From Branchiostoma floridae (taxonomy: Eukaryota; Chordata; Leptocardii; Amphioxiformes; Branchiostomatidae), in the NCBI RefSeq assembly GCF_000003815.2, contig NC_049989.1, forward strand, positions 17,946,684 to 18,008,683: a DNA stretch of 62,000 nt, in the 5' to 3' direction. Within the stretch, counting starts at the first letter, position 1; every line of letters begins with the position of its first letter. The translations under genes were made by a program, and so were the position numbers. Positions 51,913 to 62,000 of the stretch are shown one piece after another. Under the pieces are notes generated by a model, which saw only the letters and a list, made by a program, of their open reading frames with translations, ran no database searches and was not told where the DNA came from.

Positions 51913-52440
51913 ATGTGGCCGTCCATGTGAAGATAGAGCTCTTTCTCAGCTCTTCAGCTGAATTTAAATGTGTACAGTATACATTGTACATGAAGTTTGC
52001 TTTAAAGGTCACCTTTCTTGTATTTTTCCACCAAGGCATTACTGTAAGAGTACAAATCAGGCGGACATTCTGTTTACGATGTGGCGACACTCGTGTGAAC
52101 TCTCGCCACGCCAGGTGCCAAATTGAACATTTCCCCTTTCGACATCTCTTTGCCATCTTCTTTGACTGTGGTCAACATTGTACAAACTCGGCGGCTTTCC
52201 TTACCATTCAAGCGTTTCATCGCCTGTTGCCGCAGGCATGGAGCGAGCGAAAAAAAACAAGTGTCGTTTTTCACTGCGGTCAGCGTTTTCTCGCCATGGT
52301 CAGCTTGCGGAACAACACCTCATGGGTGTGAGTCATGGCTATTATCTTAATGCGGTGGGAGAGACTGGGGGGTCTTGTGGGGGTGGGGGAGGAAGTTTCA
52401 TCTTACAAAAACAGGTCTGGGCTTTGTGGCGGATACCTGC

Positions 52441-52662
52441 TCTCCAAGCAGAAGTTGATGGGGAAAAGTGTGACCCTTTTACTTCTATGCCGTTTTTCTG
52501 GTGGAGTTAGCTGGCAGAAAAAGGCGACCAAGAAGAAAACAGCCTGGATACCAGACCCCAGCCCGATCTCACGATAGATATTTTTGAGATTGGGCTGAGG
52601 TCTGGTATCCAGGGCAAGAAGAAAAAGGTCACGATTTCCCCCATGAACTTCTGCTTGGAGAG
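52441..52662. mobile_element. Foldback MITE, copy B2, host of a younger micro-MITE
   Basis: TCTCCAAGCAGAAGTTGATG ... GAACTTCTGCTTGGAGAG arms with GTGTGACCCTTTT and AAAAAGGTCACGATTTCC inside. Interrupted at 52540-52616. Confidence 0.85.
52540..52616. mobile_element. 77-bp TAGCCTGGATACCAGACC micro-MITE, perfect 9-bp duplication
   Basis: CAGCCTGGATACCAGACCCC pairs with GGTCTGGTATCCAGGGCA. AGAAGAAAA flanks at 52531-52539 and 52617-52625. It is inserted in B2 and is therefore younger. Confidence 0.92.
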
Positions 52663-53702
52663 TAGCGGATAGCCTGAATGTCAGTCTGGATGATACTCTT
52701 GTAAAATCCCATTTGGTGCGCACCTTTTTTAGCCTGGATGTCAGCCTGTTTCCATGGCCAACACAGGCCAGCGCCACGGCTCCAGGGTCAACCAGCCCAC
52801 ATGCAATATGAATATGTTTTTCACAGCACTGGTAAAGTTTTCTTGGAGCATGTTGGCCCTAGAGCCGCGGAGATGGACTGTGTAGGTGTAACATCTTTTG
52901 TTGTTGTCGCAATGCGGTATTATTTACTTTGGATAACTACCCATTACGATTTCTCGGCACGGAAAAAAAAAAGAATTGTTTTAACTTTCCTAAACAACGT
53001 TCAATGAATCAAAGAGGGAAAAGAATTTTTAAAAGTATGTTATAAAAAGCAACAAAGAAGAAAACTGAAAATCGAATAAAATCATCGTCTTCAATCCCCT
53101 GCCTCTACTTTCTTTCCTGTATCATCCCGGGTTGCAATATCTCGGCACGAAACAGCTATGGTTTCATTTTCCATGAATTGAGGACGTACAAGATGTCAAA
53201 GGCAACACAGAAGCAAGAAACTGATAAATCGAGCAAAATCATATTAAGACCCCAACCCCTTCTTTCCTGGATCACCCCCACAATTACCTACCAGGGGCGG
53301 GAGTGGGGCGGTACAGAGGCCCGTCTTCCGACAAGCTCTAAACAAATACCAGATCGCCACAGGCATGAACGGACCATGACAGATTACACACACGCGCGCC
53401 GCCCGAAAAACAACTTGTTTACCAGAAAGGAGCCCTTCGCTGTTGCTAGGCGGCGCCATGGCAACAGCGCGTTTTAAATGGCCAGCACCAGCTGTTCATC
53501 TGATCGCTACTGCGCATGCCTGTTACTAACCTGTTTGCTATCATCATGTCGTGTATTCCATGCGGTAGCTGGGCGTAAATCAAAACCTAATAGACATTTC
53601 CCTGGTCAATTTGTGTTTGTGTATGGACGGTCGTGGCTGCCTGACATTAGATGAAAGATGGGGTGAACGGTGATGTGTTGCTGACTGCGCGCTATGTCTG
53701 TC

Positions 53703-53863
53703 TAATCTCCAAGCAGATCCTACGGTGCCATAAGCTAGTATCAATTATGCTAGCAAAGGAGTATAGCCGACCAAAGGACGACAGGCACCGGTAGCATACA
53801 CACTCCAAGGCCGGTTTCACTCCTCTGCCAGCTTTTGCTACCGTAGGCTCTGCTTGGAGATTA
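53703..53863. mobile_element. Foldback MITE, copy A5, with 9-bp duplication
   Basis: TAATCTCCAAGCAGATCCTA ... TAGGCTCTGCTTGGAGATTA. Flanks ATGTCTGTC (53694-53702) and ATTTCTGTC (53864-53872), one change. Confidence 0.88.
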
Positions 53864-54059
53864 ATTTCTGTCAGATAAATGCCCTCACAATTCACAAACT
53901 ATCACAAAATGGGGCAGTTTAATAGGAAAACGTCAATCAGAGGTTCTCTATTTTCTCCGCAAGCTACAGCTTGTTTTTAACAATTGGCCAGCGCACAATT
54001 AAGAAATAAATGAAAAATAAAATAAAAAAACTGACAAAAGAGACATGCTGAGAAGTCGT

Positions 54060-54650
54060 CCCACCTCAAACCTCTGCTTGGAGAGTAGTATCTAAAACGT
54101 CACAACCATTTTTCCAACATCTGCGTGAATATTAGAAGGTTGTAGTGTGTATATATGTTCAAGTCAGAAAGCTAATGCTAAGTTTACAAACCCTATTAGA
54201 AGGTAGTCAATCTCCTAGTAGATGCTGTCATCTATTCGTCAGGTGTATATATGGCGATGCGATGTAATATATAACGTTACGGGTGGCCTATTTCTTTTGT
54301 ACCCATTTTCTTGCGGGCCGCCAGGGTAGATTAAGGAGGCTTACAAGAAACGGAGTACTAATGCAACTGATATCCCATCAGACAGAAGAAAAACACATTT
54401 GATATAAGCCACCAAAAAGCTCGACTCGTGGAGGCCGTGTAGGGATAATGTGGCATATATGTGGGGTCTTAAATAACCGACTTTTCTTTTGTATAGTTTG
54501 CGTTTGTGCATTTATCTCTATTTTCTAATACAGGCCTCGACTTGTTAGAAACGGTACAGAAAACGGTACAAAATAGAAAGCATGATAGAAACAAAGAAAA
54601 CGTCAAAAACAGTCGGAGCCTAGCCTCTGCTTGGATAGTAACCGCTAATG
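54060..54650. repeat. Solitary CTCTGCTTGGA ends
   Basis: ACCTCTGCTTGGAGAGTA at about 54070 and GCCTCTGCTTGGATAGTA at about 54626 are right tips of the foldback family without clear left partners. Nothing else recognised here. Confidence 0.55.
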
Positions 54651-55035
54651 CGGGCTAACATGTTATTGAATTATATTTTGTATTGTTTGTGTTTTGCATA
54701 TATCTTTATTTTCGTATACAGACCTTGACTTTGTACATATTGTACAAGTTCTTCCCAAGTGCGAAATATACAAGCCCCATCAACGATGTTGATTGCGCAA
54801 TTCACCCCTCTTCAAGGCTGTACGTTAAAACGACGTCATCGCAATTGTATGTGTGCACCAAACGGTATCAATGACTCATATTTCGCAAAACGACAAAAAA
54901 TACGCTTTGTTGCTCGTCTTTTACCTTTTCCAACACCTTGGTTCCTCCGGAAATTGTACGTAACAATTTTCCAAGAAGACGTTACGAGGCTAATAGTGGT
55001 CGCGACTTCCTTCGTTTGTCTCCCTCCACTACTAG

Positions 55036-55229
55036 TAATCTCCAAGCAGATCCTACGGTGCCATAAGATAGTATCAAAGCTGGTCAAGGAGTATATTCGG
55101 CCAAAGGAAGTCAGACGGTAGCATACACACTCCTAGGCCGACTTCACTCCTCTGACAGATTTTGGTATCATCTTGTGCTACGGTAGGATTGCACTACAAG
55201 TCCCAGTCCGTACCATCTGCTTGGAGAAT
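55036..55229. mobile_element. Foldback MITE, copy A6
   Basis: TAATCTCCAAGCAGATCCTA then AAGATAGTATCAAAGCTGG; the right side has CCATCTGCTTGGAGAAT preceded by TTGTGCTACGGTAGGATTGC. The right arm is interrupted by about 30 bp. Confidence 0.75.
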
Positions 55230-56365
55230 GCCAGAACGTTACAGTAGCGCTACGGTTCTTGCCAGCTGACTGACGGACGGTAAGCAGACGTATCCGTACT
55301 GACAGTTACTGGTACACTGAGAAAAACATAAATCACAAGTACACCAAGCGCTCCATTTCCCCAGGCAGTGTAACGGAAGACAGCTACAGGTATAGTCTGA
55401 CTCGATCACACCACCGAAAGAGTAGCACATCATCGGCAGAGAATGTGCAGACTTTGCAAGAACAGGAATAACGTTTTTAATTAACAGCCATCTTGCTTCC
55501 GGTATAAAGAATTTTGTGTGTGGAATTATTTCAAATTTGCCATCTACCGTGGTCAGTGTTGATATTTTCTTCAGTGGCGTGATGATTTGAAAATATGTTT
55601 TCGTGGACAGGAATATCTATGGCGAGATAAACACGTTATTATTGCTGGAGCCAGTGGAGGCCGGAGTCACGCCATATTGCGACATCGTACATGCGTGTCC
55701 AACAAGTAGTCAAGTGCTTTATACCGCTACTACTAGACTTTATAACATACTACACATGTACAGATGTTTGGCATTGATTGTGGTGTGAAGTAGCGTTACA
55801 AGCTTACTAGCGACTTATGCAAAACGTTTTTCTCAACACAAGAATTGATTTTCGAATAGAATGTAAGAAAAATAAAACTATGATGTTTAACCTAGACTTC
55901 AACGTACGGCACATAGACGTTTGGCATGACTATGGTGAAGTAGCGTTACAGCCTACTAGCCACTCTTGCAAATTAATTCTTCTTAAAAATAATTCTTGTG
56001 GTGAGCAAAAACAATGTAAAAGAATAAAATTGTAATACCACCTATTTGCACTTTCATAGGCTTACGAAACGCACAGTCGATTTCCTAACAACCCATTGCG
56101 TCAAGTATGCGTCATCAAATACTTGACTTCCAAAACGGTACATATCCTCACACAGTCACACCACTCGTGTGGTTTTTGAATAGCGAGCATTTATTCTGTT
56201 CGGTGGTCACACTATAGAAATGACGTACGTTACATGTAATTCTACCATAAGAAACTACTAACGTTACCTGGAGCTACCACGCTAAGCGCAGTGCACGGTC
56301 ATTGAGTAGTTGACCTCAATGAACTTCTGTGTCCACATCTGAAATTCATAAAGATGAAACTCTTC
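55230..56365. other. No gene recognised
   Basis: Intergenic. A short direct repeat (GTGAAGTAGCGTTACA at about 55786 and 55938) is the only structure I noted. Confidence 0.45.
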
Positions 56366-56370
56366 TTATT

Positions 56371-56495
56371 CTACAAACAGAAGTTTATTTGGGAATTGTG
56401 ACCTTCTTCTTGTATTCCCTGTTTCCTTCCGTCGGGATGATGTAAAATAAAGAAGGTCGCTATCTTCCCAACCAACCCGCTGCTTAGAGTTTGAG
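56371..56495. mobile_element. Decayed foldback MITE of the B type
   Basis: AAACAGAAGTTTATTTGGGA, TTGTGACCTTCTTC and, inverted, AAGAAGGTCGCTATCTTCCC with a GCTGCTTAGAG tip match B2 with many changes. Confidence 0.5.
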
Positions 56496-57399
56496 AAAGA
56501 GTCTCTATGGATGTCGCCAGCGAAATAGGACTGCTCAAAGACGATTACAAAACTGGCATTAGAGTTGATGTAATACCAGGGCGTGGGAGTAGTCATGAAC
56601 CTACATATGATTAAGAAGAAATAAAAAACTTTTCAGTTTAGCGTGTCTGACATGTCTGATATGACCATCATGTGAATACCAAATTCACCGTTTTGGTTGA
56701 ACGCCAAATGACGCAGAGTCTATGGGTAGTCCATATAACTGTAACCACCAGACATGTGCATTACAGACAGGGCAGGGTGCCCTTACCTCCATATACTGTA
56801 CGTAAAGTTTTATGGTTTGGGGAGGCCACGCGCTACAGACGCCCAAGCACCGAGCTCTTCCGAGCCGACTAGAACTGGATTTCAAGTGTCCGAACGGTTT
56901 GGTGAATCATTGGAGCCTGATGTGGTTTTTCAGAATTCATCATGAGATCGATTAGTTTTGCTTCTGGCAACATGTAACAGCAGTTAATTTTTGACCAGGG
57001 ACACGTAGAAAAAAGATACACAAAATTAAAGAATTTCTGACAGAAGGTTAGGGTTGAAAACCTGAAGGATACTAGTATATTTTTTAACAGTCACCTTTGG
57101 GTTGCTGGCACAGAACCAGTCGCTATGAATAGGAATTAGGATACCGCTACTAGCATGCTGTACATAGAACAACAGTCGACGCAGTCGACCTATTTGTTTC
57201 CCGATACATACTTCCCGTAGTTTCTTTAGTGCAAAAACAACATCAACAGGAAACAACAGGCCATTTTCTCCATAGAACCCCATCATAACTTGTTTTTCAC
57301 ACTCTGCTTTCAAATCGCGCGACTTGCGCAATCCACGCACCGGGGCCCGTCGCTGGAGCGAGTCCTTGCGGGGGTGTCACAAAGGCCTGGCCCATCACG

Positions 57400-57545
57400 G
57401 GACATCCATTGGTCAGAATTTCACGCAGGGACAAATTACGCCCTCCTATTGGTCAACAGGGACGACGCCCACAAAGTCAACCAATCAGACCGCGCACCCT
57501 AGTTGTCAGCTGTGAATATAAATGAGGGGGATTACATCAGCGCCC
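57400..57545 (+). promoter_or_regulatory. Core promoter of the SLC43-type transporter gene
   Basis: ATTGG (inverted CCAAT) at 57408-57412 and 57448-57452, CCAATCAG at 57481-57488, and TATAAAT at 57517-57523 stand in the classical order and spacing. The expected start site is about 57547-57555. The 5' UTR exon that follows ends in a consensus donor. Confidence 0.8.
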
Positions 57546-57547
57546 GG

Positions 57548-57715
57548 CGGTATAGCGTATGTGTCCAGCCCCATGTCTTGGAGGAGCCCACTTGCCTAGT
57601 GTAAGTCCGAGTGAGTACAGTGCCGGACGCGAGGGGTGTCGAAAGGTGTATTTCGGCAGGGAAAGGAAAGCGGCCTCGTACTGAAGGAGAATTTTGTTGC
57701 TGTTTCTAATACAAG
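57548..57715 (+). other. Predicted non-coding exon 1 of the SLC43-type gene
   Basis: Begins about 25-30 bp after the TATA box and ends CTAATACAAG|GTAAGC (donor GT at 57716). It has no ATG-led frame that continues into exon 2, whose own ATG gives the conserved N-terminus. Its 5' end is inferred from TATA spacing. Confidence 0.65.
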
Positions 57716-59454
57716 GTAAGCATTTCCTTTGTGTTTTTACCCCTTTTCAGTGCTATAAAGTATTGTAGCGAATTGCAGACCGGGATTTTGGTGGGGCGAT
57801 CATACGGTGCAACCGGCGAACACGGCCGGTGTGAACATATGATTGACACTCTACAGAGTAGAGGGATCGGGCATCTGAAATGACATTTTAACAGCCAGGC
57901 CCAGCAGATGTCTTAATTTCACGTTATTCCACCAAATCCAAACCTTAGTTACATTTTATACTGATACCGGTGCCGGCGGCGATGGTATTAAGCTTAACGC
58001 TTCCAGTTGAGTGACTGACAGCAGTCAGTATGAAAAATGGCGGGCGATTCGGGCAGGGAGCCATTTTTCAAGACCCTGACATTTTAACTCGTAATCTTCG
58101 CTAACGATCATCTATAATCATTACAACCACCTGGAAACAATTTGTACGAACATCAAGCCTTTTAGGTAGCCAAAGTATATCGCAACGTCCTCTCGTATGG
58201 AAACTATATCGGACACTGGTAGTCCACTTCTATTGTGTTGAGGCAAGGTAGAGGTACAGATACCTATTTATCTGTCCCCTTCCTTTGTACAACTGTTGTG
58301 TACAGGGTACGGCGAAGGGTTCTCGCTTATCAAGCTTTGCTTTAGATAAAGGGGGGCAAAGGCGGGCAACTATTTGCACCAAACAGGACATTTGTTCACA
58401 ACCTTTGGCTGGATATAATGGCCATACTTTCGAGTTGTTTGTGCCACACAGATCGCTACCCTAGATTACGTTGCATCACCAGAAAACTTTCAATCGTGAT
58501 AAATTTAGAGTAGAGTAGTAGAGAATCTGTCGAAAAATATACTCTAAATGGCGTAGAGATTGACAGAATGTTGGGAAACGTGGGGTCAAAAAGGGAGCAC
58601 GTGGATTCATCACCCGGTCTCTGACTCATCGAGTCGAGTGAGATGATTTCGACATCACAGTGAAACGGAGTGATCAGTGAGTGGGTGAAACGTGACAGGG
58701 GTGTTTTCCCCGTCTTCTCAAGTTACAACGTAAGCATGGCAACTAGGACAACTGGACAGTATATTGTAACCCCCAGCCCACTTAGCATCCAGTCTTTGGT
58801 TTGAAATTGAAGAACTCTGGGCAGATTTGATATGCGGTATGTATTCGTTCGTGGATTGGGGAATGGGCGCGTAAAAATAATCCCGGTAAAAAACCGCAGC
58901 ACTAGACCGCTCCCGGCGGTATGATGCAAGAGCCGGCCAAAGCCACTGAACCGTGAAACCGTACACCTTGTCGTTCACAATAGACACCGAATCCAATATT
59001 CAGGACTGAGCGTCTAGCTAGGGGATGGAGGCATAAGTTGTCAGTACGGTGTCGCGACAACCAAGGACATTATATAAGGATGTTGCACCGCTATATTCTT
59101 TCAACGGGCCCTTCTAAAAGAGCATTGTCCTGCGCAGTTGGATTGTCCGGCCTTGAAATCTTTTCTAAGCTCCGTTAGAAATCGTTAAACTTTTACTTTT
59201 ACCATACATATGCAGCGGGGTTTTACTTTTAGGTACAAGTCAGATCTTGCGTTAACATCCTAAGTGGCATACGTTTTCTGATTCAAAAAGAGCTGGTGTA
59301 GCCTGCTGTGTTTGATTTTACATAACATACATGTACATTAGTTGTATACATACGTTAAATGTTTAATTTTACTTGAAGTGTGATTGCAACTTTTGGATAG
59401 ACGTAACTGAAACCGCTGGATCTGACAGCCAAATCTAGGTCAGGTATTGGGAGA

Positions 59455-59645
59455 GCCGACCACTTGCGGCGCCAAGGGAGCTCTCACAGCGCTCCCCGAA
59501 CTGAAAAACAAGTACGTCATCGCTTTGAATATTAATGACCAGCTGGCAGTCAGCTGGCGAACACGATAAGACCTGGCGGTTTCCCCCACCACAACGCCCG
59601 TGGCCATCCCACAACGAACTTCCCCTTTTTTATCCAGACGAATCT
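59455..59645 (+). promoter_or_regulatory. Candidate intronic enhancer block
   Basis: A GC-balanced island within AT-rich intron 1 carries TGAATATTAATGA (POU-like), two CAGCTG E-boxes within 15 bp (GACCAGCTGGCAGTCAGCTG), ACACGATAAGA (GATA site), TACGTCATCG (CRE-like) and CTTATCT nearby. Motif clustering only; function is not shown. Confidence 0.3.
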
Positions 59646-60009
59646 GAGACTTGAGCTACCTTATCTTGGCCCTAGGTCCAACAAAAGAAAGGGGCTTGCG
59701 TGCGAACGGCTTTTCCGGACTCGCTCAATAAAAATGTTCGATGGCAGCGTGGGACTTCTGAAAGCCCTTAATGATTTTGAGCAAGGACATTGTTCTTTAT
59801 CTATAAATTTCCTTGGTTTGTGATGTTAAAAAATAGGGCCACCTTATGATATGAATACTTGACCCTCTGGGTAGTAGTTCATGGATAAATACATGGAAAT
59901 GTTTTTTGAGGAGAGAAGTCTTTTACCATGTATTATCATGTACGAAAAGAACCCAGGAAAAAACACTTTTACTGACTAGAAAATGATGGAATGGAGGACT
60001 TTGTAACTT

Positions 60010-60445
60010 TGTTTCTCCTCAAAAAGGAATTTTTCAAAGAGGTCTAACGTTACCACCACCATATTAAAGAGATGAGAAGCTAGCCAAAGATGTTTGTTGT
60101 TGCTATGGGGTTTTGCTGACCCAGCTAGTTTTACTTTTAGGCAACACTACACATTAGAAAATGATGTAGTTTAGGGATGAAATCCTTTTTTGAGGAGAGA
60201 CAAAGTTACAAGGAGGTCTACTACCAAAAGGGAAGAGAAGCTAGCCAAAGACGTCTGTTGTTGCTGAGAGGTTTTGCTGACCCAGCTAGTTTTACTTTTA
60301 GGAAATAGAAAAGTATGGAGTGTGGGAATGAAATCCTTTTTCGAGGGGAGACAAAGTGACAAAGAGGTCTACAACCATAAGAGAAGAGAAGCTAGCTAAA
60401 GTCGCTTGTTGTTGCTGAGGGGTTTTGCTGACCAAGCTAGTTTTT
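60010..60445 (+). repeat. ~155-bp tandem repeat (three units) in SLC43 intron 1
   Basis: GAAGCTAGCCAAAGA(T/C)G, TGTTGTTGCTGAG(A/G)GGTTTT, GCTGACCCAGCTAGTTTTAC and AATCCTTTTT(T/C)GAGG(A/G)GAG recur at offsets of about 162 and 151 bp. Confidence 0.85.
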
Positions 60446-61040
60446 ATGTAGGATCACAAAAGGAGGCACAAAAACACATCCATCAACCCTGATAGGTGCA
60501 TTGTGCAGTCAGCAGCAGAATAACAGCTGTTTTCACTCAAAAGGAAATAATCAACCTGGGTACATTTTATGGAAGATGGTAAACAACGATTCATTTGGTA
60601 TTTCTAATGTTAAAAGGGAACATTTTACTTTGGATTCATGGATGCTATCTTCAGAGGTTATAATGCGATTTAGCAATTAAGGTGACAAGTTACAGTTACG
60701 GAGGTTCATAAGTAATGAATAGATGAATTTTCTTCTTGCCTTGTTAAAATCCATATCCCACTAGAAATAACTATTTCCTCCTTACTTTTTCATACAGACA
60801 ATATTTTACCGTCATAAAAAAGTTAAGTCCAGGGTATTAACTATTATCAACCTCAAAGTGTCTGGCAAATTTGCATCTGTACTAGAAGCCTACAATTTAC
60901 CTGTGTCATTAAGACCAATCTAAATTTTATGGCTCAAAGGACTGAAATCTTAACTGCATTTGAAAAGACAACATCACTAATCTAAAGAAGGTGTCAGAAC
61001 AGGTCGCCAATTAACTAGCATTAGAGCAATACCAAATTGG

Positions 61041-61218
61041 TAGCTTGGATGTCAGACTGTTTCTAGGGCTTGCCTATACAGGCCAGCTCTAGGGCCAAAA
61101 TGCTCCCTAGAAAATTCTACAAAAGTCCCCCCTGAATTAGACTGTGGTAAACAGAACGATAGATCTATTGTTGAAAGAGGTACAATTAAGATCGGGCTGG
61201 GGTCTGTCATCCAGTCTA
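61041..61218. mobile_element. Longer TAGCCTGG-family MITE with 9-bp duplication
   Basis: Tips TAGCTTGGATGTCAGACTG and GGTCTGTCATCCAGTCTA with GATCGGGCTGG inside the right arm. Flanks CCAAATTGG (61032-61040) and CCAACTTGG (61219-61227), one change. At 178 bp it retains sequence lost from the 77-96 bp copies. Confidence 0.85.
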
Positions 61219-61439
61219 CCAACTTGGGCATGTTGCGACATCACCATATGTATGACACACAACAATCATGAATGTAAGCTGCATGTTGATTGGTTGCCTT
61301 AGGCAGTGGTTCAGGCAGGTGAGCTTTTGAAAAACAAAAGACCTTGCAGATAACCAGAAGGGTTAACCTGTCCAGTTGTGCAGTAAAGAAAAGACGGAGG
61401 TAAAAGACTACTACTGAAAGAGGCAAACTTTTGTTTTCT

Positions 61440-61657
61440 GTCCAAGCAGAGGTTGGACTCCGGCTGTTTTTAACATCTTTTCAGGTGCTTTTGTCGGGCT
61501 ATTTTGTCCGGTTTTCTTTTTTACTAACAAGCCTAGGAAAGAAAAAGAAAACCTAGGGCCTGAAAAAATACATGGAAAGTCCGACAAAAACACAAAAAAA
61601 AAAAGACATCAAAAACGGCCAGATCTTACCTTCTAGAAGTTCTACTTGGAAAGTAGT
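61440..61657. mobile_element. Foldback MITE remnant of the CCAAGCAGAGGTTG type
   Basis: TCCAAGCAGAGGTTGGACTC at the left and TTCTACTTGGAAAGTA at the right. Inside, CCTAGGAAAGAAAAAGAAAA and CATGGAAAGTCCGACAAAAA are complementary to GGTTTTCTTTTTTACTAA and TTTTGTCGGGC stretches. Confidence 0.65.
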
Positions 61658-61731
61658 TTCGTATACAACACAGTTTCTAAAGCTTCCTTTATAGCAAAAG
61701 CCTGTAGCAAATCATGTTTCCTTTGTTTCAG

Positions 61732-61922
61732 GAGTTGATAGGAAGAAAAAAACACAAGCAAGATGGCCCCTTGTCTGTTCACGGCGCAGCGGCGACGCTA
61801 CTGGCTCATCATCACTGCCATTCTGGAGAACCTTCTCTTCTCAGCCGTCCTCCTGGGCTGGGGGTCGCTCGTCCTCATGCTCAAAAAGGAAGGAATTTAC
61901 CTGGAGCTCTGCTCTGGCCATG
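61732..61922 (+). CDS. SLC43A: SLC43-family (LAT3/LAT4-like) amino-acid transporter, first coding exon; gene continues beyond window
   Basis: Acceptor CCTTTGTTTCAG|G opens the exon at 61732; the ATG is at 61763 after 31 bp of 5' UTR, and the donor CATG|GTAAGG leaves one base of a codon. The 53 residues start [20 protein letters not shown] and continue with [20 protein letters not shown], then EGIYLELC. This is the characteristic N-terminus and first transmembrane helix of SLC43A1/SLC43A2, facilitators of large neutral amino acids across the plasma membrane. The MAP...RRRYW start and ENL(L/F)[11 protein letters not shown] favour A1/A2 over A3. Later exons lie outside the window, so copy number and completeness are unknown. 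Confidence 0.92.
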
Positions 61923-62000
61923 GTAAGGAGCAAGATCTTGTCTTGGACTGTAGTTCAACATTAGGAAATTTCCTTACAATTCCCTTATACCACCAATGAG

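Noticed and set aside
51711-52331. 206-codon open frame
   Set aside because: It starts inside a GT/CG microsatellite whose periodicity removes stops; the C-terminal half has no recognisable domain and is crossed by several other frames.
1-62000. CRISPR array, operon or prokaryotic system
   Set aside because: The window is eukaryotic with spliced genes; the repeats are tandem satellites or transposons with no spacer structure.

Overview
This is a eukaryotic, intron-rich, repeat-dense genomic window. The coding content is animal, and the repeat content fits a marine invertebrate deuterostome; a lancelet (Branchiostoma) is my best guess. I infer this from chordate-like gene orthology (PLBD2, sesquipedalian/PHETA, SLC43A1/A2 type), short exons with GT-AG introns, many tRNA-derived SINEs and MITEs, and an assembly gap of 100 N. 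The species is an inference and is not directly readable.

Layout. 1-176: the open 3' end of an unrecognised upstream gene (+). 177-5570: no recognisable gene, probably 3' UTR and intergenic DNA. 5571-6638 (-): an intronless PH-domain protein of the sesquipedalian/PHETA family, an endosomal adaptor carrying an OCRL-binding F&H motif. 6639-7249: a 0.6 kb head-to-head intergenic segment that must hold both promoters. 7250-36533 (+): a complete phospholipase-B-like 2 (PLBD2) gene. I resolved 11 coding exons; every junction is GT-AG and phase-consistent, and they give a 564-residue lysosomal Ntn-hydrolase-fold protein. Intron 9 is 16 kb and packed with transposons and tandem arrays. 36534-57390: 3' flank and about 20 kb of intergenic DNA full of foldback MITEs, SINE and LINE pieces, a relic mariner element and the N gap at 44111-44210. 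57390-61922 (+): promoter, non-coding first exon and first coding exon of an SLC43 (LAT3/LAT4-type) amino-acid transporter that runs off the right edge.

Two patterns stand out. (1) In PLBD2 the exon-intron junctions themselves are tandemly duplicated. Exon 2 (both ends), exon 4 (donor, two extra copies), exon 5 (donor, two extra), exon 6 (donor, four extra copies in a 67-68 bp minisatellite) and exon 9 (acceptor) all have extra copies in the adjoining introns. The extra copy of exon 2 differs from the real exon almost only at synonymous positions. (2) Several foldback MITE families share TA...TA tips and are flanked by 9-bp target duplications. Together with SINEs and a 2.65-kb TTA-flanked element they form nested insertions whose order can be read directly, because the pre-insertion sequences are visible in paralogous copies inside the same window.

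The three recognised genes share an endo-lysosomal/membrane-transport theme, but nothing in the sequence shows that they act together.
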